A stretch of 64,000 nt of DNA from Saccharina japonica (GCA_008828725.1 MEHQ01003705.1:310001-374000); one strand, 5' to 3'. Shown: positions 23,427 through 46,821, counted from the stretch's first letter. Made by a program: numbers and translations. The notes: generated by a model from the sequence alone, not told the origin.

Positions 23427-23993
23427 GCAGCAGCAGTGCCCTATTAATAGTGCTCCTCCTCGCAAGTCCCTCTCACTCATCATGCACTCTGCCTTACTTA
23501 CCTTGATGAAGGCATACGCGTAGAAGTAGATGAAGCTGCCCAAGAGAGACTGGAGAGCCTTCGCCTCGATCCCCTCGTACAGCCTCGACACACCCTCATT
23601 CCTAACCAGCGACACTAGCGCCGACAGCGTTCGGCTCCTGAGCCACCCGGCCCCTCGTCCGCCAGCGACACCCTTGCCACTTCCCTCTCGTGGAGCCGCA
23701 TGTCTGCTTTCACGAGCGCGGTCATTCGTAGGTAACCGTGAGTTTGACAATGATGCTTGTGCTCTAGTTTTGGCGACATCGATCGGGTAGAAGACAGCGA
23801 CAGCGACGACGCTGCCCAGTGCCCCTGCGAGGGCATCGGTGAGCGCGGCAAAAAGTGCGCCTCGGCCGGGAACCGTTGTGGTGGATGCCGCTGCCAATGC
23901 TGCTGTCGTTGCTGCTGCTGCTACTAGTGGTGTTGGTGGTGGTGCTGCTGCTGAGAATGCTTTGCCTTTCGCTGGAGCAACTGCTGCTGGCAT
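18691..23993 (-). CDS. Mitochondrial carrier family (SLC25) protein, peroxisomal nucleotide-carrier type
   Basis: Three exons on the minus strand: 23993-23502 (164 codons), 20927-19464 (488 codons) and, less surely, 18891-18691 (to stop), all phase 0, giving about 718 residues. Repeat 1 has the signature YPIDVAKTRAQ then EGVSRLYEGI. Repeat 2 has LPLENITTIMQ, EGSGIARFWRG and the contact motif NPAINYTAFD. Repeat 3 has YPLIRAKVVLM and EGVGGLYTG, then LLQTDGFLLRLAMDDL in exon 3. The NPxI motif and LLQT tail recall SLC25A17/PXN carriers, which move ATP, NAD or CoA across the peroxisomal membrane; substrate and membrane are inference. Family members are about 300 residues; the excess is an Ala-rich N-terminus and long Gln/Arg-, Ser/Pro- and Ala-rich loop insertions. 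Exon 3 was placed by phase and weak similarity. Confidence 0.85.
21890..22263 (+). repeat. 187-bp tandem duplication with GGGTACCCGGG ends
   Basis: Two units (about 21890-22076 and 22077-22263) share TCCACTCTTGTGTTTGAGCG and GGACAAGACTTCATTTCGTC. Each starts with CCGCGGGTACCCGGGTACCC-like DNA. It lies in the large carrier intron (20928-23501). Confidence 0.85.
22364..22700 (-). other. Intron stretch with three overlapping open frames
   Basis: Three minus-strand frames stay open for 72-105 codons. One (22647-22393) would be Trp-rich and hydrophobic. None resembles a family I know, and they lie inside the carrier intron. I regard this as probably non-coding. Confidence 0.3.
22923..23062 (+). 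repeat. Dispersed repeat, TTTTGTGACCACAGAACTGG family
   Basis: Contains CGTAGTATCTCTGTGTCGTA, TTTTGTGACCACAGAACTGG, GAAGAATCGGCACGGACACT and GAAGGTTTAATGTGAAGAAC in order. Other copies are at 36465-36950 (split), 49055-49200 and 51495-51620. Terminal structure is not clear. Confidence 0.75.
23346..23434 (+). repeat. CAG microsatellite, about 28 units
   Basis: A near-pure CAG run with one GAAGCAG interruption near its end. It is in the carrier intron about 70 bp from the donor of exon 1, and reads as poly-Cys or poly-Ala only if splicing is ignored. Confidence 0.95.
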
Positions 23994-24468
23994 ACTACGA
24001 TATCGGTACCTATTGACTGCAACAGGAATCGGCAGCAGATATGCGCTCCGTTGCTCTTGCTCTTTGCTTTCCTACGGCGGAGGAGTGCGAAAACAGGAAC
24101 TTCAATCTTCGTCTCCCCCTTTGGGATGAGCAGGCCTAGTCTTGCTCGAGTGGCGGGTGCTTGCCTGTCTGGCCAAGGCAGTACTCGTATAGCAAGCAGT
24201 AGGTGTAGGAGAGAAACCCTCAACTTTTTCATGATGGAGTTCCAACGGTTCCGCATGCATACCTTTGTAGGGAATCGGGGCCGCATAATTGTGTGCGCTC
24301 GCGTGGAAAAAATGTGCTACGTACCATTGCGAGGCTGCTTAGTACACACAGCTGTACTCAGTGCTGTCACGTGGGCGGCATCGGTTGGGCAAGTCTCGGG
24401 TACAGCTGTTTTTTTCCTCCTGCTGTCGACCAGCCGGGCCGTCCAAAGATCCACGGGAGCGAGCACGA
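23994..24468. promoter_or_regulatory. Short divergent spacer, possible shared promoter
   Basis: It separates the carrier start codon (minus, 23993) from the likely start at 24469 (plus). Upstream ATGs on plus at 24051 and 24127 are in the same open frame, so the non-coding part could be only about 60-130 bp. I see no clear TATA element. Confidence 0.35.
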
Positions 24469-24931
24469 TGGCTACGAGATTGCCTCGCTGTTTCGCGGCT
24501 GCCGCAGCAACAGCAGCAGCCGCATCAGCAGCTGCGACGTCGGGTACGCCAGCAGGCAGCACGAACGCAGGCCAAGCCAGCAGGCGTCGTCGCAACGGGG
24601 AGGAAGAGGAGGAGGCAAAGGCTAGAAGAGGACCCCACAGCGGACTGCCTGCTAGCGCATTCGCTGAGAAAGTTGGGTATGCTTCTTCTCCTGCGAAGCA
24701 TTGCGGTGGGAATAACGTGAGGCCATCCATTGACGCCGAGCGCAGACCTTCTCCTTCTTGGAAGGACGCGATTGCCTCTGTTCGGTTGGGGAGGGTTGCT
24801 TACGCGGATGCTTCGGGCTTTCCCATCGTTGTGGGGGAAGCAGAGGGAGGGGAAGGAGGAGGAGGAGATGCCGTGCTTCCGTCGCTCGAGGAGGGGGAGA
24901 AGCCGGAGTTTATCCAACGTGCTGATGAGCA
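24469..24931 (+). CDS. Hypothetical protein, first exon
   Basis: The frame starts MATRLPRCFAAAAATAAA, which suits an organelle targeting leader (basic, Ala-rich, no acids), then an Arg/Glu-rich linker, then a more ordinary stretch (SWKDAIASVRLGRVAYADAS GFPIVV). It stops being convincing at a good donor, GAGCAG|GTGAGG at 24931/24932. The same frame is open upstream to 24051. The RLGRVAYADASGFPIVV part loosely recalls the first strands of pyridoxamine-phosphate-oxidase-like FMN folds, but this is too short to claim. I did not find the next exon in the following 5 kb. Minus-strand frames here are open too, so the coding call is tentative. Confidence 0.45.
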
Positions 24932-25399
24932 GGTGAGGCGGCGGTGCGTGCACGCAATGTTCTCGTTCAGCTCTCGAGATTTCTGTTTAATACAACAGCA
25001 GTACGAGCATATGCCAGGTACCTGTATGTACTGGTATGTTCCTGGTACCAAGCACAGCTATTAATAGCAGCAGACGGTTGATAGATGGAGAGTCGAGGGT
25101 GGAGGGGGGAGGGGCTCACCGCCGACGGTGCGATTAATAACACCATCGCCATGGCTGGAAAGGCAACATGCAGTTTTTTTGCTTTGAGAGCTACTGTACG
25201 TACTGTACGTACTCGTAGCAGAGTTCGGAATGCGCACCTTGTCTCTTGACATCAAGGGGATGCCCAATCAAACGAGCTCGTAACAACTTATTTGACTCCT
25301 GCACATCAACGTACAGACAGACTACACTCGTGGGTGGTGCCAGGTGCATACTCTCATACCTTCAGCCTTCCAGCAGTTCTGTTTTATTGTTCCCCCTGT

Positions 25400-25650
25400 C
25401 CCCTGGTTTAGGGTTTTCGCTACTTCAGGGGGCGTTCGTGTTCCGGGCATGGTCCGTTTATATCCCCTTTTTGAAGGTTTCCATCTCGTTGGTTTCTCTG
25501 GGGATGGTCGGTTTGTGTCCCCTGGATGGGGGTTTTCGTCAGTTCAGTAGGCGTTTTTTCTGCGGGGATGGACCGTTTGAGTTTGAGTTTCCATTTCTTC
25601 GTGAAGCGTTTTTATGTGGGGATGATCCGTTTGGGTCCCCTGGTAGGCTG
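25400..25650 (+). repeat. Degenerate tandem repeat of about 60-65 bp
   Basis: Units share GGGGATGGTCCGTTT, GTCCCCTGG and GGGTTTTCG...TTCAG...GGCGTT in order, about four times. The open frame over it (25246-25659) is likely a by-product. Confidence 0.65.
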
Positions 25651-26004
25651 GTAGGCTAGAAATCAGAGGCCAGCCGGCGCGCGGCTTGTCTTCCCGAACT
25701 CTCGCGTGGTCGAAGGCCATTCGTTGGCACTTGTGCGCCGAGAGCGGGGGAGGGAGCGTGGCGTAGACCGAGCCGCTGCTCCACTACTATTAATAGGTAC
25801 CAGGTATTCGACCAGGTAGCTTTCAACCACAGGAACTTATACCATATACACCTCGTACTGCTGTAACTGCTGTACTTCTTACCGGTATAATTTGTCCTCG
25901 GATCAGAAATCCTTCCATACATCGACATACAACTCCGACAAACCGGGGGGACGAAACCGATGATCCTCCAAGACAGTACCGCCCGCACGGTATGGAAACT
26001 CCAT

Positions 26005-26072
26005 CGCCCCCCATGTGTATGGACACATGACTACCGCCATGCATGGCATGAGGCATGAGTACACCCCCCCCC
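26005..26072 (+). repeat. Poly-C-ended dispersed repeat, 3' fragment
   Basis: GGACACATGACTACCGCCAT, then ATGAGTAC and a run of C. Only the last part of the family consensus is kept. Confidence 0.6.
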
Positions 26073-26344
26073 ATTGCCTGATTGCTGATTGGCTGGGGTT
26101 CCTGAACGGCCCTTACATTTCCGTTCAGAGCGGTAGTGTACAAGGGCTCCGCTTGGAGGCGTGCCCTCAGGGCAAGGTCGGCTAACCCTGCGCGAATGTT
26201 TCTGTTTCATGCGGGTGCTGCCGCGTTCTTTACCCCCTGTTAATGACACGTGGCACAGCTCTCGGTTTCGCTCTTGTGGTAAAAGCAAATGACCCTTTTC
26301 GGCCCTGCTGCCCTTGTATAGCGACCAGCAAAGCGTCGAGAACG

Positions 26345-26705
26345 ATTGTATCAGGCATCTATCAATATTAGTAGGAAAAGCGTGCAACAAACAAGCAGTA
26401 CAAGCACCACCATGCAGAGCGACGAGCACGATATTTATCAGGCATCTAGGAAGAGCCTTCAGCACGCAGTACAAGCACCACCATGCAGAGTGACGAGTAT
26501 TATCAGGCGTCTAGGAAGAGCCTTCAGCACTCAGTACAAGCAACAGACAGTACCATGCAGAGCGACAAGCACGATCTATATCAGGCATCTAGGAAGAGCC
26601 TTCAGCACGCAGTTACAAGCACCACCATGCAGAGCGACGAGTACGACATTTATCAGGCATCTTAGGAAGTGCCTGCAGCACGCAGTGCAAGCAACAGACA
26701 GCACC
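26345..26705 (+). repeat. Tandem array of about 70-80 bp, five units
   Basis: Units contain ATCAGGCATCTAGGAAGAGC, CTTCAGCACGCAGTACAAGC and ACCATGCAGAGCGACGAG, starting near 26350, 26438, 26503, 26581 and 26652. Some units have an extra AACAGACAGT. A 232-codon open frame crosses it, but its composition follows the repeat. Confidence 0.8.
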
Positions 26706-27269
26706 ATGCCGCGCGCATTTCGCACCAGTCCTCACACTCAATCGCACTTCGGGAACACCCCCTTCCCCAGCAGCCCCCAGGCTGCTTGCTTCTGGGGGCC
26801 AATGGTGCAATCGTCATTTTTCCCCCCGACTTTTTTTCCCTCTGAAGTCTCAAACAAGGGGTTAGTGGTTGCCCTACCAGTATCAACGGATACTTACGAG
26901 TATTATCAACGAATAAATCATATGTATACACCTGGTACGTTGATTGCACATATATACAATGTACCGCACGACGACCAGGAACAACCTCGTCATCTCGCCG
27001 CATGTTGCATTTATCCGACATCCAAAATCAGACACTCAGTATAATCGAGCGTGGGGACTGCACGCCAACTACCTGGTAGGTATGTACATGCCTTACGTAA
27101 TTCAAAGTCCATCACCCAATATGCCGCGTTAGCATGGCTAGGCAAGACGGCGGTGCGGCCTGCTGCGCTTGCCGTCGACTACTGCGTTGATTGGTTCGGT
27201 CGTTTAACACGCCAAGGCATTGGTGTCGTCTGCTGCGCTTAGCTTGCCTTCCACTACTACGGCCTGCGT

Positions 27270-27500
27270 ACAGCGATTGGTTCGATCGACGGTTACTTTA
27301 TATAATCCATTCCTGGAGCCGAGCCATGCAGCAGATCTCGCTTGTTCGACCACGGTGATTGGCTCGGTCGACGGTTACTTTCGATATTCCATTCCTCGAG
27401 CCATGCGGCGGATCTCGCTTGGTTGACCGCGGCGATTGGTTCGATCGACAGTTACTTTCTGTTACTACAGTACGTTCCTCGAGCCAAGCCATGCAGAAGA
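27270..27500 (+). repeat. Tandem array of about 80 bp, three units
   Basis: Each unit has GATTGGTTCGATCGACGGTT, then ATTCC(A/T)TCCTCGAGCC, then ATGC(A/G)GC(A/G)GATCTCGCTTG. The starts are near 27276, 27356 and 27435. A weaker related piece begins at 27180. Confidence 0.8.
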
Positions 27501-27527
27501 TATCACCTGTTCGCCAATTCAATGTTA

Positions 27528-28025
27528 GGCCAATGGGTATGGTCAAAATGCGAAAATCGGATCTCATCCAACAAATGCCACCTACACAGGCCCATACCTC
27601 GCCCAAAACTGAAAACTGAACGTACTGACCTCAGGAAGAGCCAACTCTTCTTCCGAGAGGTATCCAGAACATGTTATGGTTGGTAGAGGGCTCTCGATAT
27701 TCAATTCAAGAAAACCCCGAAACAGCAGGAGCATTTGGTATTTGCATTTGAAATCGACGAAAAGGGTCTTTTATTCGAATGCATTCATCTTTTGGGGCGT
27801 TTTGGCGCGCTTTTTCAAAATGCCAGCCCGCATTCGACAGATTGCTCATTTTGTAAACGATTCAAACATAGGCGGGTAACGAACTGTAACATGTTCTAGG
27901 TACCTCTCGGAAAAAGAGTGGGCTCTCCCTGAGGTGTGCACCTTCAGTTTCGACTTTCAAACGAGATATTGGCCTTCAAAGTGGCATTTTTGGAAATCCG
28001 CATTGTGTAACCATACCCATTGGCC
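27528..28025. mobile_element. 498-bp fold-back element
   Basis: The ends are GGCCAATGGGTATGGT and its inverse ACCATACCCATTGGCC. Inner inverted blocks (ACCTCAGGAAGAGCC with GGCTCTCCCTGAGGT; GAGAGGTATCCAGAACATGT with ACATGTTCTAGGTACCTCTC) make arms of about 160 bp around a centre of about 190 bp. The left flank is TTA; the right is TTT. It resembles a miniature Harbinger-type element, but the family is unproven. Confidence 0.7.
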
Positions 28026-28427
28026 TTTAGAGGCTCTTCGTAAGACAGAGCATGCCTCAACCATGTCATAATACTCTCGCTACGTAGGAACCCGCGCTTG
28101 TTGGATATTTTCCACAAGGGTTATATGTTCGGTAGAGTATAACTCGATACCGGGTGCTCGTTGGTGGTTTGACTTACCGAACTTACCGAAGTGTCGGGGT
28201 ACCGACCGGTATATACCCAAGCTCATACCGAACCTTTTAGTACTGGAGTGTATTCGATAGGGTGTTGAGGCGGTACCGCACCTTCCCGGAGTGGTCGGTG
28301 GGGTATTGAGGCCGCACGGCACCTTACCGGAGACTCCGGTAGGGTATTAGCCGAGCAAATATCCCCGGTAAACTTAGGTACGTATATACCATTACCGGAC
28401 ACGCCCTTGGAACCTATTTATTTGCGA

Positions 28428-28892
28428 TGCAGGCTCTACGGTAGAGGTGCACCATGTTCTTTTCCCCTGAGAGTAGTCGCTTTAGGAGCTCTGATACGTA
28501 TAACCCTCACTCTAAAAAACTGATCTTGGAGGAAAATAAAAGTGCTATATATATAAATATATATACCCGATGAGCAATCAATCCCATGGCCTAAGCAAAC
28601 AACTTAAGGAACAATAGTGCAACACAAGGATGAAAAGGAGGACTACTAACAAATCGTCCGGTAACATCTTGGACCAATGTACGGGCGAAGAACCCCTAAA
28701 AAACCCTAACCCAAACCCCAAACCCGACCAAACTATTAATGACCTAGAAAATTCTCAGAAATATCCTGCCGGACGAAATGCTAATACTACGAATAGGATG
28801 AAAGTCCGACGAGTTTGGGTTAAGGAGCTCGACCATTCAGAAAACATTTTCGGCAAAAAAAAGTGATATCATACCTCTATCGTAGGACGCGT
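28428..28892 (+). mobile_element. ACGC-TACGGTAGAGG inverted-repeat element, second copy
   Basis: Left GCAGGCTCTACGGTAGAGG, right CCTCTATCGTAGGACGCGT. It keeps the TGATCTTGGAGGAAAATAAA block and has an internal part absent from the first copy, including AACCCTAACCCAAACCCC, a telomere-like word. No transposase frame is seen. Confidence 0.75.
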
Positions 28893-29084
28893 GTTGCGAG
28901 TGTCGTCGACTTTGTGCGTTGGTGGGAGGCGGAAAAGTCGAACACGATGCAAGCAGTACATATATACTCGTACATAAGTCTCACGACGATTCCTTTTTTG
29001 TTTGTTTTTTTGGGGGGGGGGTTTCCGGTGGTCGGACGGGGCACGGAGATTCGGGCACCTGAGGCTGAAAATGACCAGGGCGGT

Positions 29085-29310
29085 TCACGGGTCGGGTCGA
29101 ACCTCGCGGGTCGGGTCGGATGAGATAACATTACCCGACCCGACCCGACTCGACCCGAACCGTGATATTTCGAATATCTCCGGACCCGACCCGACCCGAC
29201 CCGACCCGACCCGACCCGACCCGACCCGACCCGACCCGACCCGACCCGACCCGACCCGACCCGACCCGACCTGACCCGTGAGGTTTCAAAAACCTCCTGG
29301 CGGGTCGGGT
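29085..29310 (+). repeat. CCCGA-type array with flanking conserved arms
   Basis: About 115 bp of CCCGACCCGA repeats (29160-29275). On both sides are GTTCACGGGTCGGGTC- and CGTGATATTTCG-type words, also found in degenerate form at 56255-56400. Both complementary strands are open in all frames because of the repeat. Confidence 0.85.
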
Positions 29311-29818
29311 CATGACCCGTGAAGACACATGGAAATGAGCCCCGTAATTTTTGGCGCGGTCGTAAAATAGAAAACCGCGTCGCTCGGGATATAATACGAT
29401 CACGCCGGGATTCGCCCGCTAGGAGCAAAAGCGCTAGGATTGGTGCTGCTGCTGCCGTATCGCGGTCTGTACTGTTCGCGGAAGGAGAACTGCAGTGTCT
29501 GCTGACCAATAACAACGCAAGCTTGTGAAAATTGACGTTTTTTTTCTCTTGTGAGAAACGTTTTCTGACCGATGCTTGGGAGTTCCACTCGGCGGGGCGT
29601 TCGTTTCGTTCCCCTTGATTTTTTGGAAATTTGGCGCACCGTAAAATCCTTCGTTGCTCAAATCGTCGTCGCCCGTGTGTTGCTCGGGTTGGTGTTGTGT
29701 ACGCACGCGGCTTGGGCTTTGGCGCTTTCCATCGCCTCGGCGGCGAATGCCGCATGAGTGTTATGATACCCTTGAAGTCAATCGGTTACTGTCTATTCTT
29801 GCTTGTGTTATTGTTTTT

Positions 29819-29927
29819 ACGGAGGATCATAGTAAATACAACCAAATGTTGTTAGTAATAGTAAAAATAGGTAAATATACAGGTTTTTGTCTGCACTGTT
29901 GGTCCTATTTGCTATGGCCCCTCGTAA
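29819..29927 (+). mobile_element. Short element with GGGGGACCATAGTAAATAGG-type ends
   Basis: ACGGAGGATCATAGTAAATA at the left and TCCTATTTGCTATGGCCCCT at the right, with the AAAAATAGGTAAATATACAG core between. About 109 bp and able to fold on itself. Relatives: 5146, 5546, 38315, 39404, 40750, 52468, 57203, 61011. Confidence 0.8.
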
Positions 29928-30536
29928 TAGCAAAAGGATGCACACATGGGACAGATCATTGATTCCCACTTCATGATGTATAAGCAGTAGACCTTTCAAG
30001 GCAGATAAGGTTCCTGATCTGTATTATCTACTATGATGGCTCATGTTGCCGGGTGGGAGCCGTATAGTCTGCATGATCTATAAGAGGCCCCCGCGCCCCC
30101 CCCGAAAAGGGGGAAAAAATGTATCCCGCGTTCAACAATCCTTCCTACTACTGCTGCAGTATTGAAACCCAATCAGTCGGATAGTCGGCACCTCCGAGAA
30201 CCGGCTATTCATGACTATTTGTCGGACTGATAATTAACTGCTGTACAAGTGGGTGACTGAAGTCGGGGCCGACTCGCCTCTCTACCAAACGGCGATTCTA
30301 CGCCCGGCCGGAGTGGTATGTATGTATACCGGCATTTTTCTTGTGTCCCTTTTTTTTTCTTCCCGAAAATGATAAAAGCAAGCATTACATCAGTTACCGA
30401 CGTAGATTCCTACCGACGTAGAGTCATGAGTCCTAAACCATCTACTGTAAGGTAATAACCACTTTCCATTTTTTTATTATTTTTTATTTTTTCCCCAATG
30501 GTTTTCTCTCGTTTCTGCTTTTGCTTGTGTTCACAG

Positions 30537-43165
<12,629 letters not shown>

Positions 43166-44099
43166 TTTTTGTTTTTTGCTGTAGCGAGCGATATGATGGA
43201 CGTCAGTCGGACACAGCTCTCTGCGTATAGTCTGGCGATGAACGAGAGTGGAAGATGAAAAAATATAAGCTATTTTTTGTTGTCGTCTCCGGTCTGTGGG
43301 CAGACTTTTTTTTTTTTTTTTTTTCCGGTTTTTGGGAGTCAAGTCCTTCGATTCTCGTGTGTCACCACCACAGTACATATTACTGCCGTTTTTGCTGCAG
43401 CGCCTCCTATTTTGTCTCTTGTTTATTGTCAGAGCCGTTTTTTTTTTTTTTTGAGTCAGTTTTTGGGGCGGCACTCGCTTCCACTACTCGCAACCCCGCC
43501 GCTTTTGTTGCTGCTATGTACGACTTTGTGTTTTTTTTTTGTCGTGCCTTTGCTTTATTCCGCTTCTGGTGTGATGTATCTGGTTGGGCGGAACACTTGT
43601 AGCGCTGAGACACGAGAGGCGGGGTGATTCCATTATTTTTGCTCACGTTTGTCACCGGACGGACGACAAAGCAGCGTTTTGTTTGTTTGTTTGTTTGTTT
43701 GTTTGTTTTTTCAAAGTGCCAACCTTATTCCATGCCAGAACTGCCGGACGCTGTGCGCTGTCCGTATCATCACTTTTTTCTTGTTGTGTTGGTCTGTGGT
43801 TTGCCTGCGTGGTGTGCCCATATGTCCAGCTATCCGATAGGTCTCTTTTTGCTCTATTAATAGTCGCGTTTACGATGGACCCAGCTTCGAAAAAAAGGTT
43901 TACGGCCCGCGGTAAGTCTTCAATGCATCTTTATTCCGAGAAATTTCCCAGGCGCTGGGAATTAGGGTTACAGGGTTTAGAGTTGGAGTATATATCAACC
44001 CTTTGGTCGAAGCTGGTCCGAGGTCTATACAGCCTTCCACTGTTTTCGCTTGGACTTTCAGCTTTCGTCCACGCGATAAACCGGACGGAAACAAATTGC

Positions 44100-44345
44100 A
44101 CACGTCGCACGGATCATGATCTTCCTGAACTGGATTGTAGAGATCGTGATCTTCCTGACGTAGATTACGAAGATCGTGATCTTCCTGGCGTAGATCATGC
44201 GTATCAGTGGGTTGGAACATGTGTATATAGATCATGCAGATCCCACAGCAGTACAGATCATGCGGTGGAAAACATGTACAGATCACATAGCTTGGTAAAC
44301 CAGATCAGAGTGCAATATGCCCACACACACCCCGATCGCACAGCT
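44100..44345 (+). repeat. GATC-rich repeat with 30-bp subunits
   Basis: Three GATCGTGATCTTCCTGACGT units of 30 bp, followed by AGATCATGCAGATCCCACAG and further GATC words. It belongs with the GATC-rich family at 31745. Confidence 0.7.
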
Positions 44346-44739
44346 TGGTAAACCAGACCAGAGTGCAATGTGCCCCCTCCCTCACCCGAGCACACGCATG
44401 ACTACACCCTGCATACCACCCCCTACCAAGGAAACATGAACGACCGACCATGCAAATCCTGTAGGTAAATCAGCCCTGTGGAAACTTGTGCAGAGATCCC
44501 GTAGAAACTTATAGTTGTCCAGATCATCTTGCAGACCCGGGGAAATGATCTGTGTGATCTGCACAGCATTGGTCTCGTGTGTCGGATGTGTGAACAATTT
44601 CGAAGCACAGCCCTTATAGAAGACGTGAGCTAAACTCTTTTACTACTGCAAAAATGATACCAATCTAATTTCCGAGTAGTTTTGTCCCCTCAAGAGAGCA
44701 AGACCGTCAATGCGCAGGCAGCACTAAGGTTATTCACCG

Positions 44740-44890
44740 TTTCATTGTGACGGACTGAATGGCTCAAGTCTCTCTACCGACTACCGACGGAAGGGCTGAC
44801 TTTTCTGGAAACAGCAACAACAGGAACGAGCAAAGGAAGGAAACTCTTCATTCGTTGGTCACCAGTTTACCACTAGCACACCTGCGCGAG
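44740..44890 (+). repeat. Dispersed repeat, GTTTCATTGTGAC family
   Basis: Second copy of the 34970 repeat: GTTTCATTGTGACGGACTGA, TCTCTACCGAC, TTTTCTGGAAACAGCAACAA, CATTCGTTGGTCA. Confidence 0.65.
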
Positions 44891-46149
44891 TATATTGCCA
44901 GGAGCACTCGAAGCGGACGGCAGGACGCTGCCTGGTGTTGATGTGCCTAGAGAATGACTATTGTTGTGAAACGTGACTGGTGCAGCTCTAAAGGGGTCAA
45001 GCTTGGCCCCATGGTGCGAGTGGGCGTGGTTGCATTTTCTGTGTAGCCTTTAATTTAAAATCGCGAATTCATTGTGTACGCTTCGTTCGGTGGAATGCAG
45101 CGCCGAACACAACAGGGCGGATACAGGTTAACCCGTTCGGGACTTCAGTGCTCGTGGCTTTCAAAGGAAAATACGGACAAAAAACAATAAGGTAGCATCG
45201 GCTACACGTAATAATAGTACCAGTACGTTCTTCGGTACACGCATTAATAGTCCCAGTACGTACCTCGGTCCTTCTGAGTTGGGGGGTGCTACATTTGTAT
45301 TCCGCAGTCTACTGGTGTTTCTAAATTTGAAGCATTTTTTTTGTTGTTGTCCCTGCCTGACGTTTTATCAGTGCGCACACTCGTGTCAGGCATGATGACC
45401 ATTCTCAGATTGTTTCATGTTGATGCGTCTGACGCCATAATGACAATGAAGCTACCTGTACACAAACAGCACGGACCTCAAGGATCCCTCAAAGTGCAGT
45501 AGAATGCGTACAGGAAGAAACCCGGCTTCTGGGGGAAAAATAACGAAAAAATGCCCAGTTTTGGCCTTTTCCTAGCATAAAACGAGGCTCTTAACCGGGT
45601 GGAATGTCCGTATTCTAGTGGTTGACTGTCTGCTTATCACTCCCGGCAAGGACGTGTGTACATGTATGTATGTGCGTGCGCGGATAATTTCACTACTGGC
45701 TGCGGTTCAACAGAAGAGTACACCCATCAGGAGTGCCTCTCTGCAACAAGCAGATACATAGTTGCGTACACATTTGATGGGTTGGTGTTTACAATTGATT
45801 ATCTGCGGAACGTCGGGAATCTACGTAGCAGGTTATTGTCCCTTTCCAAGCACCAAAAATCAAAGCTGGGTTCAGTTCATATTATATCGGCGGGCATGCG
45901 TTTTTCTGGGATGGAAATGTGTTACTCGCACAGAAAGCCCGTACGTGCGTGTTCACGTCGGAGCCGCCTTTCTTAATAAATTGATACAGAAAGCAGGGAT
46001 CCCTCTAATAAATATGGAATGCCCCCAATCGCAGCAGGGGGGGGGGGTGTTTAGGTGTCTGCTGCCGTCACCGATTAGCACTACGAGTATAAGACATACA
46101 TACAGCAGAGTGTGGGGTGCTGAGGATATATATGTGGCCGGCGATTAGT

Positions 46150-46330
46150 AGTCAGACAGGATCACGATCTACACAGAAGATAGATCATCGAGATCTTCAC
46201 TTCCGGCTACTAAATGTTGTGCAGGATCTATCTGTAGTACATATCCAATCCAGGAAACATGTGCTACTACTGCTACTACTGTAGATTATTCAGAGTATAC
46301 GGCTCCCACTCGGCAGCTCTGTCTGTGAAT
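46150..46330 (+). repeat. GATC-rich dispersed repeat
   Basis: AGATCATCGAGATCTTCAC, then GTTGTGCAGGATCTATCTG, then CCAATCCAGGAAACATGTG and CGGCTCCCACTCGGCAG. Same order as at 12235 and 31745. Confidence 0.7.
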
Positions 46331-46773
46331 GCAAACAGACCATTGTTGGGATACTCATATTAATACTCAAACAAGCTCAAACGGTCCCTTGCATTTACGG
46401 ACAGAGTGGTACGTATCAGGAATCTTCTGTGCCCCTGGAATATTTAGATGGTGCAGTAAGTAGGGACCGGTGACCTGTTCATCGTGGGTGATTCTATTAA
46501 TAGTCGAAGACAAGCGCTTGCTTGCATTGCTGTTAGGCAGGTAAGTCCGGTCTCGAGCTTCAGCTCAGAAGAAATATAGATAGACGTTGAAAGAGGCGCT
46601 CTCTGGCCAGCAAAGAGGATGACAAACAAACATGCTATCAATATTAGATAAAGAGGACGATGAGAGTGAGAGGCTGGGCACGCCATTTTCTCTTATTAGC
46701 TCGGCAAGACGCACACTCTACGGCTAGATGTATCCAGGTTGTTGTACTGACCGACCTATTATACTACTATTAA

Positions 46774-46776
<3 letters not shown>

Positions 46777-46817
<41 letters not shown>

Positions 46818-46821
46818 TTAA

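Larger units (their letters stand above)
24932..30536. other. Repeat-rich stretch before TOM40
   Basis: No exon could be identified, though the 3' exons of the hypothetical gene and the first exon of TOM40 may lie here. It holds degenerate arrays at 25400, 26345 and 27270, a fold-back element at 27528, an inverted-repeat element at 28428, a CCCGA array at 29130, and a short inverted-repeat element at 29819. A GATC-rich fragment is at 29990-30090. Confidence 0.55.

Noticed and set aside
26346-27044. 232-codon open frame on plus
   Set aside because: Most of it is the 75-bp tandem array shifting through frames; the rest has no recognisable motif.
29131-29403. Gly/Arg/Val repeat protein on minus
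   Set aside because: Frame created by the CCCGA repeat.
43584-44351. 255-codon open frame on plus downstream of TOM40
   Set aside because: It crosses the T-rich TOM40 flank, a GTTT run and 30-bp GATC repeats. Composition follows the repeats and no family is recognised.
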